Source of the DNA: Microbacterium protaetiae
GTDB lineage: Bacteria > Actinomycetota > Actinomycetes > Actinomycetales > Microbacteriaceae
DNA length: 64,000 bases
Assembly (NCBI RefSeq): GCF_004135285.1
Contig: NZ_CP035494.1
Location: forward strand, 682,001 to 746,000
Direction of reading: 5' to 3'
Below are positions 24,751 to 33,556 of the stretch, piece by piece (the stretch's first letter is position 1; each line of letters opens with the position of its first letter). The notes beneath the pieces are model-generated. The model was not told the origin of the DNA. It did no database searches and saw only the letters and a program-made list of their open reading frames with translations. Position numbers and translations under genes: made by a program.

Positions 24751-26631
24751 CTAGAACGTCGGGTAGATGTCGATGACGTCGCCGCCGGTGCCCGTGTAGT
24801 TGCTCCCGGTGGACCACGTCGCATCGTCGATCAGCGGCTTGAACTCGAACGTCTCGCCGTCGGGGATCCGCTCTACCTCGAACTCCCACACGTCGCTGGC
24901 GACGTTGCGGGCGCCCCGACCGGCGGTCCAGCTGAACGGATACTCATCCCCGCGAAGGGAAATGGAGTGTCCGTAGCCGGGGTCGTAGTGCACCCGGATC
25001 TTCGTCGTGTTGCGCGCCACCGGCGTGTAGGTCGAGACCGGGGTCCCGGTCACATAGACCTTGCTCTCGTGCTCTCCCATCGCGACGGTGATCTGCTTGC
25101 CGGTGACGCCTCCTGAGGCGACGGTCACCGTATCGCCGGTGTTCATCAGGTTGGTCAGCGTCGCACCAATCGTGATACTGCTCTCGGCGCGCAGTGGAAT
25201 CGTCCGCGTTTGCGTATCCCATGAGTTGGACGAAACCGTGATCGCCTCGGCGCCGGTGGTGTCCACTCGGCGCGAGAACGCATACACGTTCGTGTCCGAC
25301 CACATCTCGCGCTGGGTACCGATCTGGAGCGCGGGGTAGGCCTTCTTGATCGTGGTCAGCCGCTGGATGTGCTTGTAGATCGGTGCGTTCTCGTCGAAGG
25401 ACGACATGTCTTTGCGATTATCCTTGTTGGCTATAGGCACCTCGCTCGCGTTGCCGTTGCCGTCGTCGGCCTGCTCGGTTCCGTAGTAGATCACGGGGAC
25501 CCCGCGAGATGTCAGTAGGAACGTCAGTGCCGAGCGCAGCCTCTGGTAGTTGTCATCCGCCCAGGTGAGAAATCGTGCGCGATCGTGGTTGTCCAGGAAG
25601 GTCTCGAGCCGGTTCGGGTTCGCGTACTTGTAATCCTGATCGAAGAGGTCGCCGAGCGCGTTCATATCCGTGTCGGCCGCGAACGCGCTCCTAGCCGTAA
25701 AGAAGTACGGGAAGTCCAGGACACCCCATTCGTAATCTTGATAGTCGGACACGTAGTCGACATCACCGACGAAGACTTCGCCGAACGTCGGCACGCCCAT
25801 CTCGTCTTCGAAGTCCTCGAGCCACGATTTCGGGATCGAGCGAGCCGCATCCACACGAATCCCGTCGAAACCCATGCCGACCCAGTCTTTGTATGTGTCG
25901 GTGAGATAGTCCGAGACGGTCGCGTTGGACTGGTCGAGGTCGTCGAGCCCGCCGAGATCACAGCTCTCGATTTGAGCCTGCGTCTCAGACCCATCGAACA
26001 AGCAGTCGCCGTCATGGTGGAAGTACGCGGAGTTGTCGAGGGGACTTGCCGGCTTGTACGTGGTCGGCGAGTAGGTGGTCGACGTCCCCGCTAGATAGTC
26101 AGCGGTGTGGTTGGGAACGACATCGAGGATCATCTTCAGGCCCAGACCGTGGGCGGTATCGATCAGGTCCTGCAGCTCGGTCGCGTCGCCGAAGTGCTCG
26201 TTGGGCGTGGCGAACTCATTCGTGAAATAGCCGTGATAGCTCGCCTCGTTGCCGTCACGAGAGAGGGGCTCCTGGTGTGACACCGGCGATATCCAAATCG
26301 CGGTAACGCCCAGATCTGCGATGTATTCAAGCTTCTGGCTCAGCCCTGCCCAATCACCCCCGTGATAGAACCCAAGATCCGTGGGGTCATACTCACCGTC
26401 GCCCTGGTCGTTATTCGTCGGGTCTCCGTCGTAGAAGCGATCGACAAGCACCTGGTATATCACATCGCCTTCTTCCAGCGGCCCGGGGGAGGGCGGCGGG
26501 TCCGCATGCGCCGCTGGCGCGGCGAGGACCGGTGCCAACAGAAGGCTCGCCAGCAGACCGGCACCGCCGAGCGCGCCGACGGTTCGCCGGGCGACCGTGG
26601 ATCGTGCGATCGTCGAGAGTGTCGTACCCAT
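24751..26631 (-). CDS. Secreted GH13 alpha-amylase with C-terminal carbohydrate-binding-like domain
   Basis: 626 residues from MGTTLSTIARS; AGGA lies upstream of this ATG, which begins a normal Sec signal peptide cleaved near AHA-DPP (residues 41-44). A longer open frame to 26814 would run across the promoter and is rejected. GH13 motifs: DVVPNH, GIRVDAARS with Asp261, PTFGEVFVG with Glu285, FLDNHDRARF. The opening GDVIYQVLVDRFYDGDPTNND is shared with cyclodextrin glucanotransferase-like amylases. The last ~80 residues (KIRVHYDPGYGHSISLRG onward) form a separate beta domain resembling a starch-binding module. It starts the operon by making transportable maltodextrins outside the cell. Confidence 0.92.
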   Translation of the reverse strand: MGTTLSTIARSTVARRTVGALGGAGLLASLLLAPVLAAPAAHADPPPSPGPLEEGDVIYQVLVDRFYDGDPTNNDQGDGEYDPTDLGFYHGGDWAGLSQKLEYIADLGVTAIWISPVSHQEPLSRDGNEASYHGYFTNEFATPNEHFGDATELQDLIDTAHGLGLKMILDVVPNHTADYLAGTSTTYSPTTYKPASPLDNSAYFHHDGDCLFDGSETQAQIESCDLGGLDDLDQSNATVSDYLTDTYKDWVGMGFDGIRVDAARSIPKSWLEDFEDEMGVPTFGEVFVGDVDYVSDYQDYEWGVLDFPYFFTARSAFAADTDMNALGDLFDQDYKYANPNRLETFLDNHDRARFLTWADDNYQRLRSALTFLLTSRGVPVIYYGTEQADDGNGNASEVPIANKDNRKDMSSFDENAPIYKHIQRLTTIKKAYPALQIGTQREMWSDTNVYAFSRRVDTTGAEAITVSSNSWDTQTRTIPLRAESSITIGATLTNLMNTGDTVTVASGGVTGKQITVAMGEHESKVYVTGTPVSTYTPVARNTTKIRVHYDPGYGHSISLRGDEYPFSWTAGRGARNVASDVWEFEVERIPDGETFEFKPLIDDATWSTGSNYTGTGGDVIDIYPTF

Positions 26632-26674
26632 GAGATTCCATCCTGACTTCTCTGTCTTGATGTGCATCTGCCGC

Positions 26675-26693
26675 CTAGTAGCACGTTTACTAG
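26675..26693. promoter_or_regulatory. Operator palindrome of the starch operon
   Basis: CTAGTAGCACGTTTACTAG has perfect 6-base arms (CTAGTA/TACTAG) around 7 bases. It begins 5 bases downstream of the -10 box, a classic repressor position. It differs from the other boxes in the window, consistent with a dedicated regulator, probably the LacI protein at 17500-18564. Confidence 0.6.
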
Positions 26694-26697
26694 ACCG

Positions 26698-26726
26698 ATC
26701 CAACAGTGACCCGATCGACTTGTCAA
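26698..26726 (-). promoter_or_regulatory. Promoter of the starch operon
   Basis: Minus strand: TTGACA (26726-26721), 17-base spacer, TTGGAT (26703-26698). The -35 is a perfect consensus. Transcription would begin inside the operator at 26675-26693, about 60 bases before the amylase start. Confidence 0.6.
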
Positions 26727-27138
26727 GAGCGTCTTTGTGCGATGGAGCATGTAGCAAGTTGGGCGCCGTCGCGCATCTGCTTAGCAAGATCCTGCTCCGG
26801 ACCGGCGCCATCAACGATCGACGTCTCTATCGCGGGACGCAGGATGTCCTGCGGAGATGACCGGCGATCGGGGCACCCGCCTTCCTGCGCTCACGACATC
26901 CTCGGCGCTGTGGATTCACCTCATTGGACGCGTGCGGACCACACGGACGCCCCACTCGACAGCCACGTGAACCGACGCATCATGGCACGTGTACGCGGCG
27001 GCCTGACCGCGCCATCGGTGTGCACTGGGTCAAAGCCGTTCGCCCCATGCGGCCCACACAATGACGTGGTCCAAATCGCTAAACCCTCGCGTTGTCAAGG
27101 CCGACTCCAACAGGCGTGAGCTTGAGCGCCCCGGAGGA
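26727..27138. other. Intergenic stretch without recognised features
   Basis: About 410 bases between the starch-operon promoter and the 3' end of the M24-like gene. Several short open frames exist, but none has a ribosome-binding site together with recognisable residues. No hairpin terminator or RNA gene is visible. It may mark the edge of the starch segment. Confidence 0.4.
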
Positions 27139-28191
27139 TCAGCCCTCGGACCAGGCCCGCGCGTCCGGCCGGCTCAGGCCTGCGACCTCAACGACCGGCC
27201 ACCGCGAGTCGACGGTGAGCACCTCGATGCCCGTAGACGTGACCAGCACGGTGTCTTCGACCTTGACCCCGGGCGCACTCGGGTTCCACGCGAAGGCCTG
27301 GTTCTCGTGCACGAGATCGCCGTTGTCACCGGTCGCCCGTGGGTCGCGGCCGGCATAACCGGTCGGTCCGCCCTGGTGATGGCGCTGCCACTGGTCGACA
27401 TCGAACCCAGCGGCGCCATAGGCGGCGCACCCGGCGGCGAACACGTCGTCGAGGCGCGCACCCGGCCGGGTGGCGGCGAAGAATGCCGCCTCTAGGGCGA
27501 GAATCTTCTCGTCGTCGTCACCGGCTGCCCCCACCCATCGCGTCGCGTTGGCGATGAGCCCGTGCCGCCGCCCGCACACCACGAGCATCGCCCGCTCACC
27601 CAGCGGGGCATCGGTGGGCAGGGGATGCCGAAAGCCCAGCCGCTGCGCGCCGGCCACGAGCACGACAAGCGGATCGATGCCGCGCGCGACCAGCCCCGCC
27701 GCCAGCGCCGCCGCCGCGTCGCGCTCGGTGCTGTGCGGGCCCAGGGAGGCTGCGGCATCCGTCATCGCCTCGGCGGTCTCGCGACACAGCGCACGATAGC
27801 GATCGGTCTCGGCCGGCAGCAGGGCGGCGCGCGCGGCCCGCAGGGCACCTGCGAGCTCGGATTCGGATGCCGCGGGCCCGGCCTCCCCCGCTGCCACCGC
27901 GGGCGGAATCTGCCAGGGCACGCGCACGATGCTATCGGCGTCGTCGGGCAGCAGTTCTTCGGCGATCAGCCGCTCGGCTTCGTTGACCGCGACGTAGAGG
28001 GTGTCACCCCGGTCGTCGACGCGTACGGCCAGAACGGGCGGGCCGGCCAGCGAGACGTGCGTGCGTACGCCGTCGAGATACCAGCTCACCGCCTCGTGCG
28101 AGGTCAGCAGCAGCGGCGCATCGCCGACCTGACGCCGCACGGCTGCGACACGTTCACGTTTGATGCGACGATCGTGCGGACTCGATGACAT
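27139..28191 (-). CDS. M24 peptidase-fold protein lacking most metal ligands
   Basis: 350 residues from MSSSPHDRRI; the ATG has GGGGGAGAG upstream, and a longer frame would cross the operator and the divergent LacI gene. The C-terminal half has the pita-bread M24 fold, but the dinuclear metal site is eroded. The first Asp is Cys206 (LVVCGRRH), the second is Asn215 (ANATRW), and the first Glu position reads AWNPS; only Glu312 in VEDTVLV is kept. A HHQGGPTGY block (271-279) replaces the usual HGTGH region. It is therefore unlikely to be an ordinary metallo-aminopeptidase. Divergent from LacI and the uronate operon, it may act in sugar-acid metabolism or sensing (inference). Confidence 0.7.
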   Translation of the reverse strand: MSSSPHDRRIKRERVAAVRRQVGDAPLLLTSHEAVSWYLDGVRTHVSLAGPPVLAVRVDDRGDTLYVAVNEAERLIAEELLPDDADSIVRVPWQIPPAVAAGEAGPAASESELAGALRAARAALLPAETDRYRALCRETAEAMTDAAASLGPHSTERDAAAALAAGLVARGIDPLVVLVAGAQRLGFRHPLPTDAPLGERAMLVVCGRRHGLIANATRWVGAAGDDDEKILALEAAFFAATRPGARLDDVFAAGCAAYGAAGFDVDQWQRHHQGGPTGYAGRDPRATGDNGDLVHENQAFAWNPSAPGVKVEDTVLVTSTGIEVLTVDSRWPVVEVAGLSRPDARAWSEG

Positions 28192-28214
28192 GGCTCTCCC
28201 CCGGAAAAGTTCTC

Positions 28215-28228
28215 GTAAAACGCTTTCT
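28215..28228. promoter_or_regulatory. LacI-type operator between the M24-like and lacI genes
   Basis: GTAAAACGCTTTCT is an imperfect palindrome of the AAACG-TTT type, centred in the 70-base divergent intergenic region. It could control both directions and autoregulate the LacI gene at 28262. A -10-like TAGTAT lies at 28232-28237 on the plus strand. Confidence 0.5.
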
Positions 28229-28261
28229 GGATAGTATTGACCAGATCGGAAGGCGGTGCCG

Positions 28262-29263
28262 ATGACCAAGTCCTCTTCTCGCGCGCGGATCACCGACGTC
28301 GCGCGGGTCGCCGGGGTCTCACTGGCGACCGTGTCGCGGGTGATGAACGGCAATCCCACCGTCGATGCCACGCTGGCCGCCCGGGTGCGCGCCGTGGCCG
28401 CCGATCTCGGCTACACGGCCGATCCCGTCGCACGCAGCCTCGTGCTCGGCCGCACGCAGACGGTCGCCGTGGTCATCCCCGACCTCGCCAACCCGACCTT
28501 CCAGGGCATTCTGCGCGGGCTCAGCCGCGCGGCCGCCGACGACGACTATCACGTGCTCATCGCCGACAGCGCCGAACAGGTCGATGTCGAGGTGGGCCTG
28601 GTGGGCACGACCCGGCGTCGCACCGACGGGGTGGTGCTGTGCGCGCCGCGCATGTCTGCCGCAGACCTGGCCGCACTGCTGCCGTCGGTGACGCCCGCCG
28701 TCGTGATCAACAGGCTGCCGCAGGAGGCCGCCCCGACGGTCTCGGCCGACTACGGCACCGCTATGACCCAGATCATCGAGCACATCCACGGGCTCGGGCA
28801 CCGTCGGGTCGCGTATCTGTCCGGCGTCGCAGGCAGTGCCTCGGGCAGCGCGCGTCGAGCGGCACTCGAGGCAGCGCGCGCGCGGCACGGCGACCTCGAC
28901 ATCGTCGAGCTGGCAGCGGGCGTGGGCTTCGACAGCGGCGCCGCCGTCGCTGACGACGTGCTGGCCACCGGCGCCACCGCCGTGCTCGCCTTCAACGACC
29001 TGGTCGCCATGGGGCTCCTTTCCACGCTGGCCGAGCGCGGCATCCGCGTGCCCGACGACATCTCCGTGACCGGATTCGACGACATCCCCTTCGCCCGATA
29101 CACCACCCCGCCGCTGACCACCGCAGCGGTGCCGGCCGCCGAACTCGGGCAGCGCGCCTGGGCGGCGATGCGGGCGCTGCTTCACGACCATGAGCCCGCC
29201 TCGGCGGTGCTGACCCCCGAGCTCGTCGTGCGCGAGAGCACGGGCCCCGCGCCGTCGCACTGA
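28262..29263 (+). CDS. LacI family transcriptional regulator of the uronate operon
   Basis: 333 residues from MTKSSSRARITDVARVAGVS; ATG at 28262 has GGAAGG upstream, better placed than the GTG at 28256. Helix-turn-helix ITDVARVAGVSLATVSRVMNGN, hinge YTADPVARSLVLGRT, effector domain ending GFDDIPFARYTTPPLTTA. It is immediately followed by an operator (29305-29316) and the sugar-acid operon. It is most similar in layout to the LacI at 14804 (GFDDIPF-RY-PLTT). The effector is probably a uronate or its derivative (inference). Confidence 0.9.
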   Translation: MTKSSSRARITDVARVAGVSLATVSRVMNGNPTVDATLAARVRAVAADLGYTADPVARSLVLGRTQTVAVVIPDLANPTFQGILRGLSRAAADDDYHVLIADSAEQVDVEVGLVGTTRRRTDGVVLCAPRMSAADLAALLPSVTPAVVINRLPQEAAPTVSADYGTAMTQIIEHIHGLGHRRVAYLSGVAGSASGSARRAALEAARARHGDLDIVELAAGVGFDSGAAVADDVLATGATAVLAFNDLVAMGLLSTLAERGIRVPDDISVTGFDDIPFARYTTPPLTTAAVPAAELGQRAWAAMRALLHDHEPASAVLTPELVVRESTGPAPSH

Positions 29264-29296
29264 GGGATGGACGGCACCCGTCGTCTCGGCGCGTGC

Positions 29297-29316
29297 TAAT
29301 CTGAGAAAACGTTTCC
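29297..29316 (+). promoter_or_regulatory. -10 box and LacI operator of the uronate operon
   Basis: TAATCT (29297-29302) is followed directly by GAAAACGTTTCC (29305-29316), a near-perfect palindrome with an AACGTT core. The operator would cover the transcription start, 17 bases before the Gfo/Idh/MocA gene. No convincing -35 is visible. Confidence 0.55.
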
Positions 29317-29332
29317 TGAGATTCGGAGAGCA

Positions 29333-30664
29333 ATGCCCCGCACCCGATACGCCCTCGTGGGCGCCGGCGCGCGCGCACACCTGTACGTGGGCGCCCTTGT
29401 GTCGACCTATGCCGACCGCGCCGAGCTCGCCGCCATCTGCGAGCCGAACCCGGTGCGTGCCGCGCACCACGCGAACCTGGTCACCGCCGCCGGCCTGCCG
29501 GCGCCCTCGCTGTGGCAGCCCGAGCAGCTCGAACAGCTCATCGCTGACGAGCGCATCGACCGGGTGATCATCTGCGCCCGCGACGATCAGCACGCACCGC
29601 TGATAGTGCGGGCACTCGAGGCCGGGGCCGATGTCGTGGTCGAAAAGCCTCTGACGATCGACGCCGCCAGCGCCGCAGCCATCGAAGACGCCGTGGCGCG
29701 CACCGGGCGCGAGGTCGTGCTCACCTTCAACTACCGTTACTCGCCGCGCAACAGCGCCCTGCGCCGCCTCATCCAAGACGGGGCCGTGGGCGAGGTCACG
29801 TCGGTGGACTTCCACTGGATGCTCGACACCAAGCACGGCGCCGACTATTTTCGCCGGTGGCACCGCGAGAAGCGCAACTCCGGCGGCTTGCTCGTGCACA
29901 AGGCCAGCCACCATTTCGATCTGGTCAACTGGTGGATCCACTCCACCCCCACGCGCGTGTTCGCGTCGGGCGGGCTGCGGTTCTACGGCGACGAGAACGC
30001 CGCGAAGCGGGGACTGGGCGAGCGCGCGACGCGGGGCACGCACGACGGCGCGCACGGTCCGTTCGAACTCGACCTGCGCGACGACCTTGGTCTGAAAGAG
30101 CTCTACCTCGACGCAGAGCAGCACGACGGCTACCTGCGCGACCGCGATGTGTTCGGCAGCGGCATCACGATCGAAGACAACCTGGCGCTGGTCGTCGACT
30201 ACGCCTCGGGCGCCACGCTGTCGTATTCACTGAATGCGCATTCGCCGTGGGAGGGCTACCGGGTCGCCGTGAACGGCACCGAAGGTCGCGCCGAGCTCGA
30301 CGTCGTCGAGCGGGGAGCGGTGCTGGTCGACGAGGGTCTGCATCCCGTGCTCGACCCGAGCGCCGTCGCCGCCGACGACGCGGGCGCGCTACGGCCGATC
30401 GGTGAGCGCCTGCTTGTGCAGCGACACTGGGAGCAGCCGGTCGAGGTGCCCATCGTCGACGCGGCCGGTGGCCATGGCGGCGGTGATGCGCTGCTGCTGC
30501 GTGACGTGTTCGTCGGACCCGGCGATGACCCGCTGGCCCGCCCCGCCGACTGGACCGACGGCATGCGCTCGATCGCCGTGGGCATCGCCGGCAACAGATC
30601 ACTGCAGACCGGCCTGCCGCAGCGCGTGGATGGGCTCGGCATCCGGCTGCTGGAGGCATCATGA
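29333..30664 (+). CDS. Gfo/Idh/MocA family oxidoreductase, long form
   Basis: 443 residues, longer than the usual ~350. Rossmann YALVGAGARAHLYVG, catalytic Glu104-Lys105-Pro106 in VVVEKPLTI, and LLVHKASHHFDLVNWW in the active-site region, followed by an extra insertion (roughly 215-270) and C-terminal extension. The ATG has GGAGAG 3 bases upstream. It is the first gene of the operon running to 34986, each gene overlapping the next by 4 bases. Its role beside a uronate pathway is open: it might oxidise or epimerise a modified uronic acid before the pathway proper. Confidence 0.85.
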   Translation: MPRTRYALVGAGARAHLYVGALVSTYADRAELAAICEPNPVRAAHHANLVTAAGLPAPSLWQPEQLEQLIADERIDRVIICARDDQHAPLIVRALEAGADVVVEKPLTIDAASAAAIEDAVARTGREVVLTFNYRYSPRNSALRRLIQDGAVGEVTSVDFHWMLDTKHGADYFRRWHREKRNSGGLLVHKASHHFDLVNWWIHSTPTRVFASGGLRFYGDENAAKRGLGERATRGTHDGAHGPFELDLRDDLGLKELYLDAEQHDGYLRDRDVFGSGITIEDNLALVVDYASGATLSYSLNAHSPWEGYRVAVNGTEGRAELDVVERGAVLVDEGLHPVLDPSAVAADDAGALRPIGERLLVQRHWEQPVEVPIVDAAGGHGGGDALLLRDVFVGPGDDPLARPADWTDGMRSIAVGIAGNRSLQTGLPQRVDGLGIRLLEAS

Positions 30665-31575
30665 CCCGCATCGTCATCACCGGGGGCGCCGGGCGCCTGG
30701 GCCGCAGTCTCGTGGCGGGTCTGACCGCCCGCGGCCACGAGGTGCTCTCGTTCGACCGTGCCCTCTCGGCCGCGCCAGAGTTGCGCGGCGCCCAGCAGCG
30801 CGCCATCGACCTCTGCGACGCGGATGCCACTTCTCAGGCGCTGGCAGAATCCGCCGCCGACGCGCTGATCCATCTGGCGGCGATAGCCGTGCCGTTCAGT
30901 GCCCCCGAAGACGTCATCATGCGGACAAACGCGGGGCTGGCGGTGTCGGTGCTGGGCGGAGCGGTGGCAGCCGGCATCCCGAACATCGTCGCGGCCTCGA
31001 GCCCGACCGTGCTCGGCTACGGCAACCGCGGGTGGGTGCCCGACCGTTTTCCGCTCGACGAGCAGACGCCGCCGCAGCCGGGCAACGCCTATGCGCTCTC
31101 GAAGCTCGTCATCGAAGACACCCTGGCGATGCTGCGCCGGCAGACCGGCGACGACGTGCGCTATGCGGCGTTCCGCCCGTGCTACGTGATCGCCCCCGAG
31201 GAATGGGCGGGCGCGCCCACGCAGCAGGGACACACCGTGCACGAACGGCTCGACGACCCGGCCCTGTCGGCACCCGCCGTGTTCAACTACGTCGACGCCC
31301 GCGATGTGGCCGGCTTCGTCGACACGCTGCTGGCGGCGCTGGGCGAGATTCCCAACGGCGAGACGTTCTTCGTCGGCGCCGACGACGCCCTGGCCCGTGA
31401 ACCGCTCGCCGAGCTCGTGCCGCGGTTCTTCCCCGGCACCGACGAGGTCGCCGCCGTGCTGACCGGCACCTCCCCCGCATTCTCGAACGCCAAGGCCGGG
31501 CGACTGCTCGGCTGGCACCCGCAGTACCTCTGGCGCGACCAGCTGCAGACAGCTCGAAAGGAGCAGCTCGCATGA
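30661..31575 (+). CDS. Extended SDR, candidate uronate dehydrogenase
   Basis: 304 residues. NAD-binding GGAGRLG at the N-terminus (VITGGAGRLGRSL), ADALIHLAAIAVP, NIVAASSPTVLGYGNRGW, catalytic Tyr144-xxx-Lys148 in NAYALSKL, and a C-terminal AGRLLGWHPQYLWRDQL. The opening, the AASS-tVxGY block and the LGWxP-xxxx end recall uronate dehydrogenases, which oxidise galacturonate or glucuronate to the aldarolactone. Identity looks low and plain sugar-nucleotide epimerase homologues share these motifs. The call depends mainly on neighbours KdgD, the enolase-family enzyme and KGSADH, which complete that pathway. Confidence 0.7.
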   Translation: MTRIVITGGAGRLGRSLVAGLTARGHEVLSFDRALSAAPELRGAQQRAIDLCDADATSQALAESAADALIHLAAIAVPFSAPEDVIMRTNAGLAVSVLGGAVAAGIPNIVAASSPTVLGYGNRGWVPDRFPLDEQTPPQPGNAYALSKLVIEDTLAMLRRQTGDDVRYAAFRPCYVIAPEEWAGAPTQQGHTVHERLDDPALSAPAVFNYVDARDVAGFVDTLLAALGEIPNGETFFVGADDALAREPLAELVPRFFPGTDEVAAVLTGTSPAFSNAKAGRLLGWHPQYLWRDQLQTARKEQLA

Positions 31576-32471
31576 ACTTCCGCGGCATCCTGTTCTTCCC
31601 CGTCACCCCGTTCGACACGGCCGGAGCCGTCGACACCGAGCTGCTCGCGCAGCACGTGGCGAACGGGCTCGCGCATGAGGCCGGCGGGGTGTTCCCGGCC
31701 TGCGGCACCGGAGAGTTCCACGCTCTGAGCGTCGCCGAGCACGCCGCCGTCGTGCGCACGACCGTCGAGACCGTGCGCGGCGCGGTGCCGGTCGTGGCCG
31801 GATCGGGCGGACCGCTCGGGCACGCCATCGACGTGGCGAAGCAGGCGGCGGATGCTGGCGCCGACGGACTGCTCGTGATGCCGCCGTATCTCGTGGGCGC
31901 CCCGCAGCAGGGTCTGATCGCCTACATCGAGGCCGTGGCTGCGGCATCCGATCTTCCCGTCATCGTCTATCACCGCGCCAACGCGCAGTTCACAGCCGCG
32001 TCGATGCGCCGGCTCGCCGAGAACCCGAAGATCGTCGGCTTCAAGGACGGCGCCGGCGACATCGGGGCCGCGCAGCTGATCGTGCGGGCGGTGGCCGCAG
32101 CCGGCCGCGATGATTTCGCGTTCTTCAACGGGCTTCTGACCGCCGAGCTGACCCAGGCCGCGTACCGGGCGATCGGCATTCCGCTGTACTCGTCGTCGAC
32201 GTTCGCGATGGCGCCCGATGTCGCCAATGCGTACTACCGCGCCTACGTCGATGGCGACGAAGACCGCCGGTTGCGGCTGCTCGACGGGTTCTACGCCCCG
32301 CTGGTGGCCCTGCGCGATGAGACGCCCGGCTTCGGCGTCTCGCTCGTGAAGACCGGCCTGCGCGTTTCGGGAGTGCCGGTCGGGTCGGTAAGGCCGCCGC
32401 TGGTCGACCCGACACCCGAGCAGCAGAGCCGGCTGGCGGCGATCCTCGAGGCGGGGCGCGCGCTGGTATGA
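31572..32471 (+). CDS. kdgD: 5-dehydro-4-deoxyglucarate dehydratase (KdgD)
   Basis: 299 residues of the DapA/NAL class I aldolase superfamily. Distinguishing KdgD blocks: FPACGTGEFHALS, VYHRANAQF, Schiff-base Lys158 in VGFKDGAGDIG, and GIPLYSSSTFAMAP. It converts 5-dehydro-4-deoxyglucarate to alpha-ketoglutarate semialdehyde with loss of water and CO2 (EC 4.2.1.41). The downstream KGSADH gene uses exactly this product, which strengthens the call. ATGA overlaps on both sides. Cytoplasmic. Confidence 0.88.
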   Translation: MNFRGILFFPVTPFDTAGAVDTELLAQHVANGLAHEAGGVFPACGTGEFHALSVAEHAAVVRTTVETVRGAVPVVAGSGGPLGHAIDVAKQAADAGADGLLVMPPYLVGAPQQGLIAYIEAVAAASDLPVIVYHRANAQFTAASMRRLAENPKIVGFKDGAGDIGAAQLIVRAVAAAGRDDFAFFNGLLTAELTQAAYRAIGIPLYSSSTFAMAPDVANAYYRAYVDGDEDRRLRLLDGFYAPLVALRDETPGFGVSLVKTGLRVSGVPVGSVRPPLVDPTPEQQSRLAAILEAGRALV

Positions 32472-33556
32472 CCACCATCGCGGCCTTCGATGCCCGCCTT
32501 CTGCGCGTGCCGCTCACGCGGCCGTGGGGCGCCGACGTCACCGCGCTCGGGGTGATCGCCACGCACGTCGTGCGCAGCGACGGTGCCGAGGGGTGGGGCT
32601 TCTCGTGGACGCCGCAGATCGGCGCCGAGGCCGTGCTCGCGCTGCTGCAGCACGACATCTGCGCATTCACCGTCGGGCGCACCGCCGACCCCGAGCAGCT
32701 GTGGCAGCCGGCGTGGGAGCACCTGCACGAGGCTGGGGGCGGCGGGATCACGACGATAGCGCTGGCGGGGCTTGACCTTGCACTGTGGGATGCCGCGGCC
32801 CGCGCGGCCGACACCTCGGTCTCGGAACTGCTCGGCCGCCGCCGCACGGCGGTGCGCGCCTACGGGTCAGGCGTCAACCTGCACTACTCGCAGGACGACC
32901 TCGTCGCCCAGGTGCGGCGCTGGGTGGATGCCGGGTTCGACGCCGTGAAGGTCAAGGTCGGAAAGCCCTCGCTCGATGAGGACCTCGAGCGCATCGCTGC
33001 GGTGCGCGACGCGCTGGGGCCCGACCGCGCACTGATGATCGACGCGAACCAGCGCTGGGACCTGGACCGCGCCACCCGATCGATCGAGGCCCTCGCCGCG
33101 TTCGACCTCGCCTGGATCGAAGAGCCGCTGCGCGCCGACGACCTGGCCGGACACACCGAGCTGGCGCGCCGGTTGCGCGCCTCCAGTGGCGTGCCGATCG
33201 CGCTCGGCGAGAACCTGCACAACCGGTACCGGTTCGATGACTTTCTGCGCGCCGGTGCGGCGCAGATCCTGCAGCCGAATGTGGTGCGGGTCGGCGGCAT
33301 CACGCCGTTCCGCCGGATTGCGGCATCCCTGTCCGCCGCCGGCGTCGGCGTGCACCCGCACCTGCTGCCCGAACTGTCGGGCCAACTCGCCCTCACCCTC
33401 GACTCCGACGCGCTCGTCGAGGATGTCGAAGACGCCGGGTTCGCCGCTCTGGGCGCGCTCACCGGCCTCAGCCCCGTCGCCATCGCCGACGGGCGCCTGA
33501 CCGAGAACGACCACCTCGGTCTGGGCATGCGCTTCCGCGACGAAAGGACATCGTGA
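32468..33556 (+). CDS. Enolase-superfamily sugar-acid dehydratase or galactarolactone cycloisomerase
   Basis: 362 residues of the mandelate racemase/muconate lactonising subgroup. Catalytic KxK is Lys161-Val-Lys163, metal ligands Asp192 (IDANQRW), Glu218 (WIEEPL) and Glu248 (LGENL), and His296/His298 in VHPHLLPEL stand where the second acid/base is expected. In this operon it should turn aldarate or aldarolactone into 5-dehydro-4-deoxyglucarate, the KdgD substrate. Glucarate/galactarate dehydratase and galactarolactone cycloisomerase both fit; sequence alone does not separate them. Confidence 0.82.
   Translation: MTTIAAFDARLLRVPLTRPWGADVTALGVIATHVVRSDGAEGWGFSWTPQIGAEAVLALLQHDICAFTVGRTADPEQLWQPAWEHLHEAGGGGITTIALAGLDLALWDAAARAADTSVSELLGRRRTAVRAYGSGVNLHYSQDDLVAQVRRWVDAGFDAVKVKVGKPSLDEDLERIAAVRDALGPDRALMIDANQRWDLDRATRSIEALAAFDLAWIEEPLRADDLAGHTELARRLRASSGVPIALGENLHNRYRFDDFLRAGAAQILQPNVVRVGGITPFRRIAASLSAAGVGVHPHLLPELSGQLALTLDSDALVEDVEDAGFAALGALTGLSPVAIADGRLTENDHLGLGMRFRDERTS

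Noticed and set aside
26597..27119. Short plus-strand frames upstream of the amylase
   Set aside because: They overlap the promoter and operator, have no ribosome-binding site and no recognisable product.
28319..30124. 601-codon minus-strand frame opposite lacI and Gfo/Idh/MocA
   Set aside because: It spans two real genes and their operator, with no motif.
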